NCBI GenBank assembly: GCA_021399445.1 | Contig: JAJTUQ010000004.1 | Span: 3,968,001 to 4,032,000 of the forward strand | Direction: 5' to 3' | Source of the DNA: Xylogone sp. PMI_703 | Lineage: Eukaryota; Ascomycota; Leotiomycetes | Length of the DNA: 64,000 nucleotides | Shown: positions 11,317 through 23,016 of the stretch, piece by piece | How the letters are laid out: each line of letters starts with the position of its first letter | Numbering within the stretch: the first letter of the stretch is position 1 | Notes under the pieces: model-generated | Told to the model about the DNA's origin: nothing | Database searches by the model: none | The model's input: the letters and a program-made list of their open reading frames with translations, nothing else | Program-made: the position numbers and the translations under genes

Positions 11317-13425
11317 ATGACACAGCGAGTTTGTCCTATTCGAATTGCAGGTCTGGACCATTTTTTCTTTTTCTATTTGCGTTCTGCATGAGATACACCG
11401 CATATAAGTGGTATTAAGTTGTTGCATTCAACTTAAAGTTCCCTTTCTAATCTTGGAGGTTATACAAAGAGTATAAAAAAAAACCTCTATATAGTTTCTA
11501 TCGAGTACATGAGATATAATACAATGATACGCACATAAGACACCAAACTAATATCACCTAGGAGCTTCCGGCAGCGCATCAGATCGTCGACATGCGTTTT
11601 CGACCTTCGCATCCAACTACCCTAATGATCCTGTTGATGTCATAATCGGCGACTGGTTGTCAGAAGCTAATCTCACATCTCTCAATGCAAAGAAACTAGC
11701 TGGAGATATAGGCTATGAACCGACATTCCTTGAAGCACTCGAACCAGCACTAGATAATATCTCTAGATATGGGATTAGAGTTGCCGTTAACGCAGGCGGA
11801 AATGATTGCAAAGCTCTGGTCGAGGAGGTGAAAAAGATGATTAGACAGCATGGGCTGGAAGGACGTTTAAAAGTAGCCTGGATCGAGGGTGATGACTGTT
11901 TGCCTGTCGTGAAAGAGCGGCTGGCTAAATCAGGCGGCAAAAAGAACGCGGATAGTGACTTCGAGAATATCTGTACCAAAGAAACCTTAGCCGACTGGCC
12001 CTTTAAAGATAGTATCATAGGTGGTCAGGCGTACCTTGGTGGGCTAGGTATAGCTAAAGCATTTCAAGAGGGTGTCGACATCGTACTGGCTGGGCGTGTT
12101 AGTGATGCTTCACCGGTTATAGGTGCCGCATATTGGTGGCATAACTGGTCTCGTTCCGACCTAATCCAACTAGCAAATGCATTTGTTGCTGGCCACCTTA
12201 TTGAATGCTCCAACTATGTCTGTGGGGGAAATTTTACCGGATTCAAGGAACTCGAAAAAGGGTGGAATGACGTTGGATATCCCATCGCGGAGATAGGCCG
12301 TAACGGAGATGTAGTCATCACGAAGCAGAAAGGGACTGGTGGTGCCGTGACTGTGGATACTTGCAAAGCCCAGTTGCTGTATGAAATCCAGGGCCCTTGG
12401 TATTACAACAGCGATGTGACAGCAATCCTAGATGAGATTGCCTTCGAGCAAAAGGGCTCTGATCGAGTTGCACTAAGCGGGGTTAAAGCTGGGCCACCAC
12501 CTCCAACTACGAAGATCGGGATCACGGCGAATGGAGGCTACCAAGCTGAAGTCCATTGGTTCTTAGTCGGTCTGGATATCGAGGATAAGGCTAAGATGCT
12601 TGAGCAGCAAATTCGACATGCTCTAGGCGATACCTCTCGATATCATGTATTGAAATTTACGCTGAATGGAAGTGCTCGGGAGAATCCAACCGACCAGAAT
12701 TCTGCAACAGTAGACTTTCGAGTTTTCGCGCAATCACGAGATGTTAATGCTCTTGCACCTAATAGATTCCTGCGTCCGATCATCGATCTTGTAATGTGTG
12801 GCTACCCCGGTGCCACCTTCCACTTAGATTTCCGCCAAGGTATCCCAAAACCAGTCTTTGAATACTTCGTGACACTTTTGCCACAAGTTGATCTTCAACA
12901 CACCGTTCACTTAGACGATGGGAGGGAAATTACTATTCCACCACCAACCAGGACCAAGATATATCCATCACAACAACCTAGTATTGACGCTACAACGATA
13001 TCGAATAAAGACGTTGGTGAGACAGTTCGAGGGCCACTAGGATGGCTTGTTCATGCAAGATCTGGAGATAAAGGTTCCAATGCAAATGTCGGATTCTGGG
13101 TGAGACATCAAGATGAGTATGATTGGTTACGGACGGTTCTCAATACCAAAGAAATGAAGAGCTTACTTGCCAACGAGTATAGTGGTAATAAAATTGTGAG
13201 ATCACTTAAGTTCTATAATCAAAATTCGAAGAAGCTTATTGATTGTTATAGGACCGATTTGAATTACCAAACATCCGGGCAATCCATTTTCTCCTCCATG
13301 ATCACCTCGACCGAGGCGTTAGTTGTTCAAGCACATATGATTTCCTTGCCAAGAATGTTGCAGAATATGTTCGAAGTCGTCATGTCGATTTACCAAAGAG
13401 ATTTCTAAACCGAGGAAAGCTGTAA
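11317..13425 (+). CDS. AtuA-like / DUF1446 family protein
   Basis: Three exons (11317-11350, 11562-13195, 13252-13425) join in frame to 613 residues. The first exon encodes only MTQRVCPIRIAG and joins across a 211 nt intron to ASGSASDRRHAFSTFASNYP, which restores the conserved start of the family. The last intron (GTGAGA to TATAG) brings the frame to DRFELPNIRAIHFLLHDHLD; reading through it would give an unrelated tail. The order is a large DUF1446 (AtuA N-terminal) domain with the stretches VDVIIGDWLSE, VNAGGNDCKAL and DIVLAGRVSDASP, then a smaller AtuA-like ferredoxin-fold domain near the C-terminus (LVHARSGDKGSNANVGFWV). In Pseudomonas AtuA belongs to acyclic terpene use, but the biochemical role of the fungal members is unknown. 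It converges on the next gene with 34 bp between the two stops. Confidence 0.88.
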
Positions 13426-13459
13426 AATTTGCGAGTTCCTGATTAGAGAGCTGGAAAGT

Positions 13460-13981
13460 TTAACCATTCGATGCTGGCTCGTTGATATCTACATCTCTTG
13501 ATTCTGGACTTGACCTCACCGAACATTGCGTGTAGTAAGTTCGTATTGTGTCTTTAGCTGTAGAGGAGACTACCAAAACACACTCATATATATCCTGGAC
13601 GAAGAAAAACACACAGGTGAGAAGAAGGGCAATAATTCCAATAAGACACATAGGTGCAGCTCGCAATACGTTTCCTCTTAGCTGTCGGTACTCCTCCTGT
13701 GATTTGTAGAGGCCCTTTGATTGGAAAAAAGCTGCCATGATTAATTGGAGAGGGCACTTCACTGCTGGTTGAGATGTAACAAGAGGTTTGGGATGCTCTT
13801 GTTCTACCCCTGATTTTGGTGTTGACTCTGACTCCTGCCGCGGCAAGCTTACTTTGTCTTTGTGGGGAGCTGCATCGTATGAGTGCCGTTTATTATGATG
13901 GTGACCATCGGTATGCTTGTGGCGATGTTTGGTTCGCTCGTGCCTGTTGCTAGAATTCTTTTGCTTCCCTGTTAGGGCCAT
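13460..13981 (-). CDS. Hypothetical one-pass membrane protein with His-rich N-terminus
   Basis: A single open frame encodes 173 residues. Residues 14-40 are rich in His, Lys and Arg (HRHKHTDGHHHNKRH). A polar stretch follows, and then one clear hydrophobic segment at about 108-129 (PMCLIGIIALLLTCVFFFV). The end is Ser/Asp-rich. I do not recognise a family. The His cluster could bind metal ions, but that is a guess from composition. The stop lies 34 bp from the stop of the convergent AtuA-like gene, so the 3' UTRs must overlap. Confidence 0.6.
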   Translation of the reverse strand: MALTGKQKNSSNRHERTKHRHKHTDGHHHNKRHSYDAAPHKDKVSLPRQESESTPKSGVEQEHPKPLVTSQPAVKCPLQLIMAAFFQSKGLYKSQEEYRQLRGNVLRAAPMCLIGIIALLLTCVFFFVQDIYECVLVVSSTAKDTIRTYYTQCSVRSSPESRDVDINEPASNG

Positions 13982-14937
13982 ATTGCATATTCTAGTATCC
14001 TATCCAATGTTGTGTTGCATGTATTGCTGTAGGATAGATGGATGCTATACAGACGGCGGTATATGTATCAAATTTATTGCCTAACCCTGATCCCAACAGA
14101 ATATTTGATAGTAGTGTGTCCATGGTGTCACAATAGCATAGAGGGGATTATCCTACACCTGAACTGGGCGTACATTCTCGGGAAGAGACGAGAGGGTGTG
14201 CAGCTCGAAGGCGATGCTGGATGATACGCACCTCTGGCTCTGCCTCAGCCATATAGTAGATCTTCGTACATGCTTAGTACCATGAATAAGACTAAGCAGC
14301 TAGCCTTGGAAAATCGCAGAGACTTCGCCTTGGCGACGAATTCGTGTTACAGACATAGCCCGCAAATATGCCTCTTCCAAGAGCCATATTCAGTGGGCAT
14401 GTCTGCCTAGCAGCGGGAAGCAGAGTAAGCAAGGATTGCCTTCTTCATACATGGATTTCGCCTGGCCGAGTTGTGCATGACCATCGGAGACGCGACAGCC
14501 TTACCCAGAGCGGATGAGACGATAGCATGTGGACGGAGTTATTTCAACCATAAGACGTTTTTTGGCGTTCCACAACATCATGAATCAAAGAAAAAAGAGA
14601 GAAGCGAGTGAAATTAAGATAAGACTGGCAGTAGGGGGTGATAAGAGTAGTTGCTAAGAGGTCGCACCTACATAGTGCATAGATTTCTCTTCGACTTGAT
14701 GATGCGCGCGGTAGAAGCCAAATGAAAAGACAGAAGTAAACCAAACCTGATGCCGCGTGGCGGTTGATTGACTGTAGAGCCGCCTTCATGCCGCCTCCAT
14801 GCAACCACCATTAACAGGTGTGGCAGTCCTGGTGAACATGGTGGTCATGGTCTGTGGAATGTTCACCTTTTTGAGACACCGAACTCACAGCTTGTGCAGG
14901 TTGTTAACTGCCAATTTCTAAGCCCCTCTTATGATTA
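13982..14937. other. Intergenic, no gene seen
   Basis: This is the promoter side of the 13460 gene and the 3' flank of the 14938 gene. Short open frames here lack any recognisable feature. Confidence 0.4.
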
Positions 14938-15222
14938 TCATGAGTGGTTGTCAGGTGTGTTGTTATACATTTCATCCGAGATAAATGGAGAAGGTGGTGG
15001 TATTCCAACCAGAAAATAGCCCGTGACGAAGCCTCCTTTGGCAATCCATGACGAGAGTAGAGGACCAGAGACGTCTGTTTCCGTTCCAGGGGCTGTGAAA
15101 GTGACTTCCAATCCGCCGCGAGACAATTCTGTGGCGTCAAGGCCGACTTTGGAGAATTCAGGAATGACTCTCTGGACTTTGTCCTCAGTAAGTGGAGGAG
15201 CGAAGGTGCAAGAAAACTGCAT
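14938..15222 (-). CDS. Small conserved-looking hypothetical protein
   Basis: A single frame encodes 94 residues. The composition and periodicity look like a folded small domain: a beta-like start (MQFSCTFAPPL), a helix-like stretch (EDKVQRVIPEFSKVGLDATEL), then GGLEVTFTAPGTETDVSGPL and an aromatic/Gly segment (GGFVTGYFLVGIP). I cannot name a family. It points away from the 15604 gene and shares a 381 bp promoter region with it. An overlapping frame on the same strand (14904-15275) looks like a shadow. Confidence 0.5.
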   Translation of the reverse strand: MQFSCTFAPPLTEDKVQRVIPEFSKVGLDATELSRGGLEVTFTAPGTETDVSGPLLSSWIAKGGFVTGYFLVGIPPPSPFISDEMYNNTPDNHS

Positions 15223-15603
15223 GTTGGAATAGATTTGAGAGATAAAAAGATCGATCGATGTTCAAATAACTTCAAGGTTTGGAATGATGCCTGGTAACGC
15301 CAAGCACAAGGCTGGGAGGTTGAAGTGATGCGGAAGCTCTGGGGAAGTAGATTTCAGTGGAGCGGAGCGGCCCAGAAGCAAACTGAGCAAACGATCCAGG
15401 CGGCCCGCTTACTACGCTACCTTTTTGCATTGGCACCACCACCAACAGACGTCACCAGTCCCTCCCTCACTCGCTTCTCAAGCTTCATCCAAGCTCTCCA
15501 ATGTAGCTCGTCAAAACCAACAATCCCAGTTACAGCCGTCCGTATGCACCTGCAATCAATCTGTACGAACCATATACATTGACATACACCTCAATTCTCT
15601 ATT
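15223..15603. promoter_or_regulatory. Shared divergent promoter region
   Basis: These 381 bp separate two divergent start codons. The right half is CT-rich, common for fungal 5' leaders. No specific factor site is claimed. Confidence 0.35.
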
Positions 15604-16869
15604 TTGTTCGGCCAATTGCCCGCCATGGTCCTGCCCGACTCCTCCCAATCCGACTCAATGGATGATACCACCCCTCCATCCGACACCGACCCATACTTCA
15701 GTCCCGACTCCTCAAGCTCAAGCTCAAGCTTCAGCACCTTACCCTACAACATAGACACCACCAATTTCCCCAAGCCAGTCCCCGTAATCAGTCCCATCTT
15801 CGGCTTCACTCCCGCCCTCCAATCCAAAATCATCCAGAAGCGTCTTCAAGAGATGCAGCATGTCCTCAAGCGTCCCCCAACCCACGACGAAGCTAATGCC
15901 CTGGCATATTGGTCCGCGAAGCAGCTCTCTCTCTACTCCTACGGCCCTCCGGTGGGCATAGCAGGCGGCTGCTACCGCGCCTATGCCACCATGTCTACGT
16001 TCCAATTTCCCTTCTTCAAACCTAATCCCGAGACATTCACCCCAACGGTGTTTCCACCCGTGATGCCCTTCCTGGGAGGGCGCGCCGCGGTGATAGCATG
16101 GCATGTGTTACGGTTCTTCACATATGGCGTGACAGGGAACTTTATCTCCCAGGTGCTGTTTGGGAGTTACTCCGTGAGCGTTGCGACGGTAGGGGAGATG
16201 GGTGATCCAAGGTTAAAGAACTATCTAGAGGCCGTGAGGAGGATGTCTAGAGAGAGAATGGGCGCTGCAGTTCCTCATGCTGGAGGACCTGGATCTCCAG
16301 GCCCACTTGGACAACCACAGCAACCACAGAGATTACCGCAGAGTCAGAAACGCCCGATGGTGGATGATGCTAGTCCCACGGCTGGATCGTATGGCGACGA
16401 GGATTTTAGCTACGGAGATGCGCCATCCCCAGATTCAGGAGACAGGTACCAGAGCTCCAATCCGCAACAAAAACCAGTACAACAACCACAGTCTCGGTCC
16501 GGATTGTCCATTCCACAAAGGACTCGTCCCTCTACAGTGCCTACCTCACCATCACCTTCAGCATCCTTACCTGATTCCTCACAACCTTTTGACTTCTTCG
16601 ATGAAGCGTCTCCAACTGGTGGCCAAGGCTCCGTAGACACTCCATCCTTCCAGCAGCAACAACAACGAGCTAAAATCACAACATCACCATCTGGAGAATC
16701 GTCTTGGGCGAAAATAAGAGCGGGCGCATTATCTTCGTCCCCTGGATCCACTCCTAGACCGTCACAAACTGTGGAGGGAGGAGAAAGCCAGCAAGAGTTT
16801 GATGCTAAGCTTGAGAAAAAGAGGAGAGATGGAGACTTTAACGGGGGTAGTGAACAGAAGCGGTGGTAA
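15604..16869 (+). CDS. Conserved fungal membrane-associated protein of unknown function
   Basis: A single frame encodes 421 residues; the ATG at 15625 is an alternative start. Residues 1-50 are Ser/Asp/Pro-rich. The region at about 60-210 looks folded: an amphipathic helix (LQSKIIQKRLQEMQHVLKR), then segments with Gly and aromatic residues (SLYSYGPPVGIAGGCYRAYA) and two moderately hydrophobic stretches (GGRAAVIAWHVLRFFTYGV, NFISQVLFGSYSVSVATVG) that may lie in a membrane. Residues 220-421 are low-complexity Pro/Gln/Ser sequence ending in Lys/Arg. I do not recognise the family and assign no function. Confidence 0.65.
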   Translation: MFGQLPAMVLPDSSQSDSMDDTTPPSDTDPYFSPDSSSSSSSFSTLPYNIDTTNFPKPVPVISPIFGFTPALQSKIIQKRLQEMQHVLKRPPTHDEANALAYWSAKQLSLYSYGPPVGIAGGCYRAYATMSTFQFPFFKPNPETFTPTVFPPVMPFLGGRAAVIAWHVLRFFTYGVTGNFISQVLFGSYSVSVATVGEMGDPRLKNYLEAVRRMSRERMGAAVPHAGGPGSPGPLGQPQQPQRLPQSQKRPMVDDASPTAGSYGDEDFSYGDAPSPDSGDRYQSSNPQQKPVQQPQSRSGLSIPQRTRPSTVPTSPSPSASLPDSSQPFDFFDEASPTGGQGSVDTPSFQQQQQRAKITTSPSGESSWAKIRAGALSSSPGSTPRPSQTVEGGESQQEFDAKLEKKRRDGDFNGGSEQKRW

Positions 16870-17194
16870 TGGTAAATGAGGCTTGCGAATTATGATAGGT
16901 GACGGTGGAGATTTATGTATAAATTATAAATTAAGATCTGTGTATACGTGAGTTTTGGCAGTGTGTACAAATAAGAGCATCAAAATATTCTCCACTTATA
17001 CTAGGCCAAACTGGGACGTTTCGGTTCATATCGACAATTGTATTGGCAGCTTTTGGCTCAGTTTTGGAATGTACGTCTCGGAACAAAAAGGAAGTCATCA
17101 ATTAGAATCTGTTATCTCAGTTGTTGTCCTGAGTCTAAAAGCTTTCACTACATTTAGAATCCAACAAGCCATCATCAGATCCGGTATCCGATGC
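16870..17194. other. Intergenic between convergent genes
   Basis: These are the 3' flanks of the 15604 gene and the mannosidase. No feature is seen. Confidence 0.4.
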
Positions 17195-19016
17195 TCAGAT
17201 GCTTGGGCCCGCAACCTTAACAGGATGAGCTTCAGTGTTGAATACATACTGATTCTGTCCGTTGTGGTTGACCTGCCAGATGTTGTCCTAATCAAAGAGT
17301 CAGTATAATTGTCTGGATGATATCTTCAACGATGAAGAGATCAAACTTACCGGTGCATGGATTAAGTAGCTATATTTCATGACCTCTGCGAATAAGAAAC
17401 TGTCTTGGTTGTCAAAGAATCCTCCGCCACCTGCGACATTGACGTCCTTAATTTCAGAAAATCCACTACCAGTTCTCGTAGTCGCGTTGATTGCTACAAA
17501 AGCGTCCCATGCCCAGTCTCTGTACATCTGATCGCCAGTAACGCGGTATGCATAGTAGTAACTCTCGATAACCTCTGGGCGAAGAATGTAGTTTCCATTG
17601 GTGATGAAATAGCCCGTTGTGTTGTAGAAGGCTTGCTGGTCAGCTGGAACGGGTTGATTGTTTCCGAGTGGCCCATCAGTTACCCAGTTAAACCCTTCTG
17701 GGCCGATATGTGTCGCGGTTGAGGCGTAGGTGTCATGGCAGCCGGCCACAAGCTCAAGGCCGTAATCAATATATTTCTGTTCGTTGAGCACGGAACCACC
17801 AAGGAGGAAGGAGCCTCCGTCAAAGCAGGCAACTAAGTCACCAGGTTAGCCAAGAATCGTTTAACATATCTAGAATGAAGAGGCTTCTTACGATGCCCAG
17901 AAGAGTAGAACAAGTCTGTGCCAGAGTACTGTGCAAGAAATGTCAAGTCTGGTCTGCTTGAGGGGTGGCTTGTAAGATTTGCAATGGTCGAATCTGCAGC
18001 GGCAATCCACCTATCCTTGTAGCTTGCAAACCGAGTCGAGTCGTAAACATACATCTTCAATAGATACTCGTAAAAACTGTCATCTCCACCGTTCCAACCG
18101 CCAGAGGCATCCTGGAAAAGTCCAGTGTTAATGTCAACATTAGTGCCTACCAATCCGGGGAAAGGCTCAGAGGAAGCAGGCTGGGGGTTTAAGAGGAAAG
18201 ACTCTCCCTTTTGAGATAGTTCCCCGTATGTAGCATTTCCAGTGAGATCGGACAACCGGGTCCATTCCAAGACGAGTGTTCCAATGGTAGCTAGACCATT
18301 TGTGGTAGAGCCATCTGTCCTGGACGGATGAAAGAAGAGGTTGTTGCTTGGAATTCCCGTAGGCGTGTCGAATGCGAATGACAAGTTATCGGCCAAGTTC
18401 TTAGCTTGAGCCAGCACAGTGTCCACAAGCGTCTTATTTGATGCAAGATTTGCAAGAGGCCCGGTCAAAAGGTCGTAGCCTGAACAAATCAGTTCCAGGA
18501 TGCTCTCTAAACTCCACATATTACTACTTACCAGAAACCAGCCCTCCCAGGTAACGAATGGTCGTCTCAAAGAGGGAGATCTCCGTGCTATCTGCGGAGG
18601 TTGTGCTAAAGTCAATAGTGGGAATGTACTCTAAGATCGTGTTTACAACGTCCTTGTTCTGCATCAAAAGTGCAGTCGAGAAGGCGTCAATAGCACTAGC
18701 TCCCCATCCATTCCTATAAATAACATTAGAAAATCACGTAAAGAAGCCGATCCACTTATAAAAATTGAACCTACCTTGAGTTTCCAAAGCCATTCGATAC
18801 CGGATGAAGCTCATCGTGAGGGAATGCGAACTGCTTGTATCCATCCCAAGCAACCTGGAAGGCAGCCTTTACTGCATCCGCACGCTCCACATTGAGGGTG
18901 TGGTTATCTGGACGACTGCTCTTTCTGGCAGATAGAGTATTACCTCGAGGTGCCGCGAGCACAGTGCCGGCAGAGCACAAGGTGAGCGCCGAACCAAGTG
19001 ACAATTTGGAACGCAT
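17195..19016 (-). CDS. Secreted class I alpha-1,2-mannosidase (GH47)
   Basis: Five exons (19016-18775, 18713-18532, 18479-17892, 17832-17351, 17287-17195) join in frame to 528 residues, normal for GH47. The enzyme trims alpha-1,2-linked mannose from N-glycans in a calcium-dependent inverting reaction (family knowledge). The start is chosen at 19016 because it gives a clean signal peptide (about residues 1-21, [20 protein letters not shown]); the frame is open further upstream. Family stretches are [51 protein letters not shown] and, near the end, [13 protein letters not shown], whose Thr in the TEAHP motif is the calcium ligand in the family. The last exon starts DNIWQVNHN. Several N-glycosylation sites (NxS/T) are visible. 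Entry to the secretory pathway or outside of the cell follows from the signal peptide. Confidence 0.9.
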
Positions 19017-20587
19017 GGCGAAGGACGACGCAAGCAGACCGCTATATCTTCTCTGTCCGAAAGCAAAGGAAAATAGCAACAGAGAAGGAGTTCTCTCAAT
19101 TGACAATGAGAGACTCGTCAATTGAACTTATTTGAGAAGTTAAAGAGAAAAAAGAGGAAAGAGGAGGAAAAGAAAACAGGTGGGAAGCGGCGCGGTCTTA
19201 CCTTTCGAGCTCGAAGGGTCTCATCTAGAAGGAGCCAGCTACCCCAGCTTCGGAGGGGCCTTACAGCTCATCATTATCGTCAGCAGCATCATCGCGTGTT
19301 CCTTGCCCTGCTTTTGCATGGTTATTATGCGAGGGGAGAGGAGAGTGAGCGAGGAAGGAAGGAACGAAGGAAGGGAAAGCATGGGGATGCAGGAAGGAAA
19401 ATGCCGTGCGCGTCCATCTAATTGAATAATGAGGCCGAGAATCACTCCAGCATCGCCATGACGATACCGCAACTCCGCCCCTGAGGGTATTCCAGGCACG
19501 CGTAGTGCAGCTGCGAATCGAAAGGCGCTGTTGATGGGTTGGACGGAAGATGAGTTCCTAGAAGGGAAGAGGCACGACAACAATCCATGGAGATTTGCGG
19601 GGTATCGAGGACGATCCGCACTCAACTTCCTTGAATGTCTTAGAACCTGGTTTGTTCGCTCCAACCAAACATAAACAATCATCCGCCGGTGCTTCGCTGA
19701 GTGAGATTTCCACTCTCAATTACTGTACAACTCCCAGGAATGCGACTAACTTAGGATGGACTAATAAGTAGCTCGATCGCGACTTCGCCATGATTCTGGT
19801 TCCACAAACGCTCGAGTAACGTTGTGTTCTGCTTAGTTACCGGTGCCGATGCAGATAATACGTGCGTTATTATCATGCCGTGACCTTACTTCCCCGGGAT
19901 TATTGATAGTTCTTACCAATATGAAAGAGACACAAAAAGCTTTACGCGGAAAGCGGGGGAGACGCAGCTATGTATAATGCTTAGGTTATCTTAACTTTTC
20001 TTACTCAAACGGCACAGCCGGCCCTTTTCTTGAAAATGTTCATGTACCTGTCGGACCATAGATCATAGGACGAACATAACCACAAGTTGCAGCACGCGCG
20101 ACCAGCCAGTTGCACTGACTGTTATTACAGCTGCATCACGCTTAAGCATCGAGTCTTCTCCGAACCGCTTTAAGGACAAGCTTTCTGATAGACTCTTCTA
20201 GCTTGAACAGGCAGCTATTTGACTTGGTGAGTTGTAACCCTGTTTATTGCGTAAGTAAAAGGTTGTAAGCTCGAGTTTGCCTATATAAGAGCTAGTATGG
20301 AACTAGCTTCTGCAAGGATGACATTTTACTTGAACCAGAAGGGGACTTTGAGTAGAGTATTACAACTATTGAATGTGCATAGGCATTTTCGGACCAAGAA
20401 TAAGTGTGACACATGAAAAGAGAACTATCAGCACGTTCAGCCTCATGACGAACCAAGACAGCAATCAGCTTGACCCAAACTCAATACCGATATCCCGTAT
20501 ACGCAGAACACCAACAGAAGTCATATACCAGCCATAAAATCGTCACGAATAAAAGACCTTGACCATATGATATCAACCTAGACTCCT
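19017..20587. other. Intergenic with purine tract
   Basis: The left end is the mannosidase promoter and contains an almost pure purine tract (about 19137-19190, plus strand), so a CT-rich leader on the coding strand. A second GA-rich stretch lies at about 19332-19400. No gene is seen in the rest. Confidence 0.4.
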
Positions 20588-22387
20588 TCAATAAGTCCTC
20601 AAAACATGTAGTCCTTTCTCTATCCATGCCTTTCTCCTCTCTTTAACGACTTTCACCGATGTCAATGCCCTCATCACTCCATCGTGCATTGCGATATGCT
20701 CCAGATTCCGAATACAAAATTCTGCTATATCCTCACTAACACCGATTCCCGACGCTGCAATCATTAGCGGCCAGATAATGAGGAATATGCCATTCATTTG
20801 TGGCCCCAGCGAGTTTAGCGTCCGGTCCATAGCCAGGTAGTACTGGCTGATAACACTAATACATGTATCTGTTGCAAGTGAGAATATGACCGCAAGGGAC
20901 TTTTGCTGCACCAGTGAGTAATCCACCGAGAGAGAAGTAGGGGCGATCCTCGCGAGATAAGTGAGGATGATGTCGTTCACCATGATCCGTATCCATCGAT
21001 AGTTATTGTATATTCGCGAGCTCCACGGGTCACTATAGACGTGGTATTCCCCGTTAAAGTTAATCAAGCTATCTCTTTCTTCTGGCATCGTTGATTTGGT
21101 AGGATACTTCCAATGAGGTGGCAGGCTTGAAAACCAGGCGCCCAAGTCTGCTTCGAGCGAAAGTGCCTCGCAAATGGTAAGTAATGGATCTATAACTTCT
21201 CTGGCATGCAAAGATGCAGATATCTGAACAAGGCGAATCGCTAAGCTCAGAAGAACTGCGGCCGGTTTGTCTGCTTCGGCTTGTGCTTGTTGATTTTGGA
21301 AGAACAGTTCTTGATGATACTCCGGAAAGGTTTGTCCAGATTGAGCATAACTAACACACTACTGGTGATCAGTGCAAAGTCTTTTCCAAATACGGGCTAT
21401 CTATGCATACCGTGTGAATCAAGAATTGAAGTTGTATTCTTGCATTGGGCATATGTGGATTGTCTCTCGGAAGGACCTTCCGCAACAACGCAGCTGCTCC
21501 CTCGAGATGTATCCTCCAGGAGGAAATATTATCAGGTGTAGCATTAACCATCTAACGAAAGTTTTAGTCCAAATCTTTCAGTCCTGGTAGGGACAGAGAC
21601 CACCCACCTCAAATGCTGATAACAAGATGATTGCTTTAAAAGTATGACCAAGTTTCTCATCATTTTGCTGGGGATTAGGCAGGACTTCCATCACCTGACG
21701 GATAATAGCTGCATACTTTTCTCTAGCGAGGACCATATATCTCTCATCATTCTTCACGTTAGCTAGTCCAGCAAGGCCCACGCATGAAACGGCATCAAAT
21801 GCCATTTCATTGGTTGCAACTTCATTCCACAGTGACATTCGGATGGTTTTTAGTGGGCTCTTCTGATTGACTGCTATGAGAGTCGAGTAATGTGTAAAAA
21901 AGAAGCTAATACCTTGATGCTCTAACGGAGCATCGGGCTTACAGAACTCAAGGCATGACTCCAAAGGACTGGCGAGAAATTTCTCTCCTGGTAGTAATGG
22001 TGGTGACGGAGATAGGGATAGTGATGGGGGTGAAGGAGAGGTCGAGCTCTGTCTATCGTCTCCAGTATGCCGTTTTCGTCCTTTGTAGACTTTCTTGATG
22101 ATTCTATCACTTTCATCGCGGAACATGAGAGATAATGCGTCGCGATAGCCAGGACATGGCTTGTCAACTCTCATACACTGGGAGCAACCAGTCTCGCGCA
22201 AGTCACACTAATGATCGATAAGCAACAGCACGGTGATACCAACGTTCGAAAATCAGATCGGAAAACTTCGAGAGGTGATGAAACAAAGATGATTGTAGCA
22301 TATTTAGATCAATAACAATGGTCATACCTTGATTCTCCGCTTCCGACAGTTGGAGCATCCCTTGCTTGCTATGCCGCAGTAAACCAT
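20588..22387 (-). CDS. Zn2Cys6 fungal transcription factor
   Basis: Four exons (22387-22328, 22207-21608, 21551-21411, 21358-20588) join in frame to 523 residues. The first two exons together make a perfect zinc binuclear cluster: C11-x2-C14-x6-C21-x6-C28-x2-C31-x6-C38. The first intron falls between K20 and C21, so neither exon alone shows the motif. The following CPGYRDALSLMFRDE is typical of a large fungal subfamily. The remainder, including FEVGGLCPYQD-free splicing into MVNATPDNISSWRIHLEGAAAL, matches the helical fungal-specific regulatory region. The third acceptor is set at 21359 because it restores CVSYAQSGQTFPEYHQ. It is a DNA-binding regulator in the nucleus with unknown targets. 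The neighbours (RTA1-like gene, mannosidase) are candidates only by position. Confidence 0.85.
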
Positions 22388-23016
22388 AACTAACAGAAGC
22401 TACGAATTCTTTCGATTTAACACACAACACTGGCAACAATACTGAAAGACTCGAAATGAAAGATAGTCCCTGAATTAAAAGATCTGGATTACGAAACGTC
22501 TTCATGATCAACCTCCCTTCTCCCCCCTAGTGCCACGAACGGAACTTTGCTGTACCGACAAACCGTCGTCATGTATTGTGGCTCTGCCTGCTAGCGCTGT
22601 CGGGCTGCAGCTCCACTAATAACGGAACATCGCGGGTATAGGCGGCCGACACCGATTTCAATTAAGCATATCTTGGATTGACTATTTGAACTCGCCGTGG
22701 TTCCTTCCTACTTGTGACCAAAGGTATCGAAGTATAGCAATAGTAAGTTTAAAAAATGTAAATTGTGAGAATTAGATACTCTCCATAATTTACAGTAGCT
22801 TAGATTTGCTTGAAACAAGGTATTATACATTCTTCTAGCACTGTTAGCTAACCCCCTCGATAGGTGTGCTCCCTCTTATTCAAAATATTAATAATCAACA
22901 TACAGCCCAATCAAATATATATCTGGTTTTCGCCGGTCGAGTCCAAGACGCAATTATGATTTCAGCATGGCTATCCTGAATTCAGACCTTTGGGTGTCAT
23001 CTGGGATCCGCTTATC
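22388..23016. other. Intergenic, no gene seen
   Basis: This is the promoter of the Zn2Cys6 gene and the 3' flank of the RTA1-like gene. It is AT-rich. No further feature is seen. Confidence 0.4.

Noticed and set aside
14904..15275. Longer frame overlapping the small 14938-15222 gene on the same strand
   Set aside because: Composition looks like a shadow; the 94-residue frame has a fold-like pattern and the better start.
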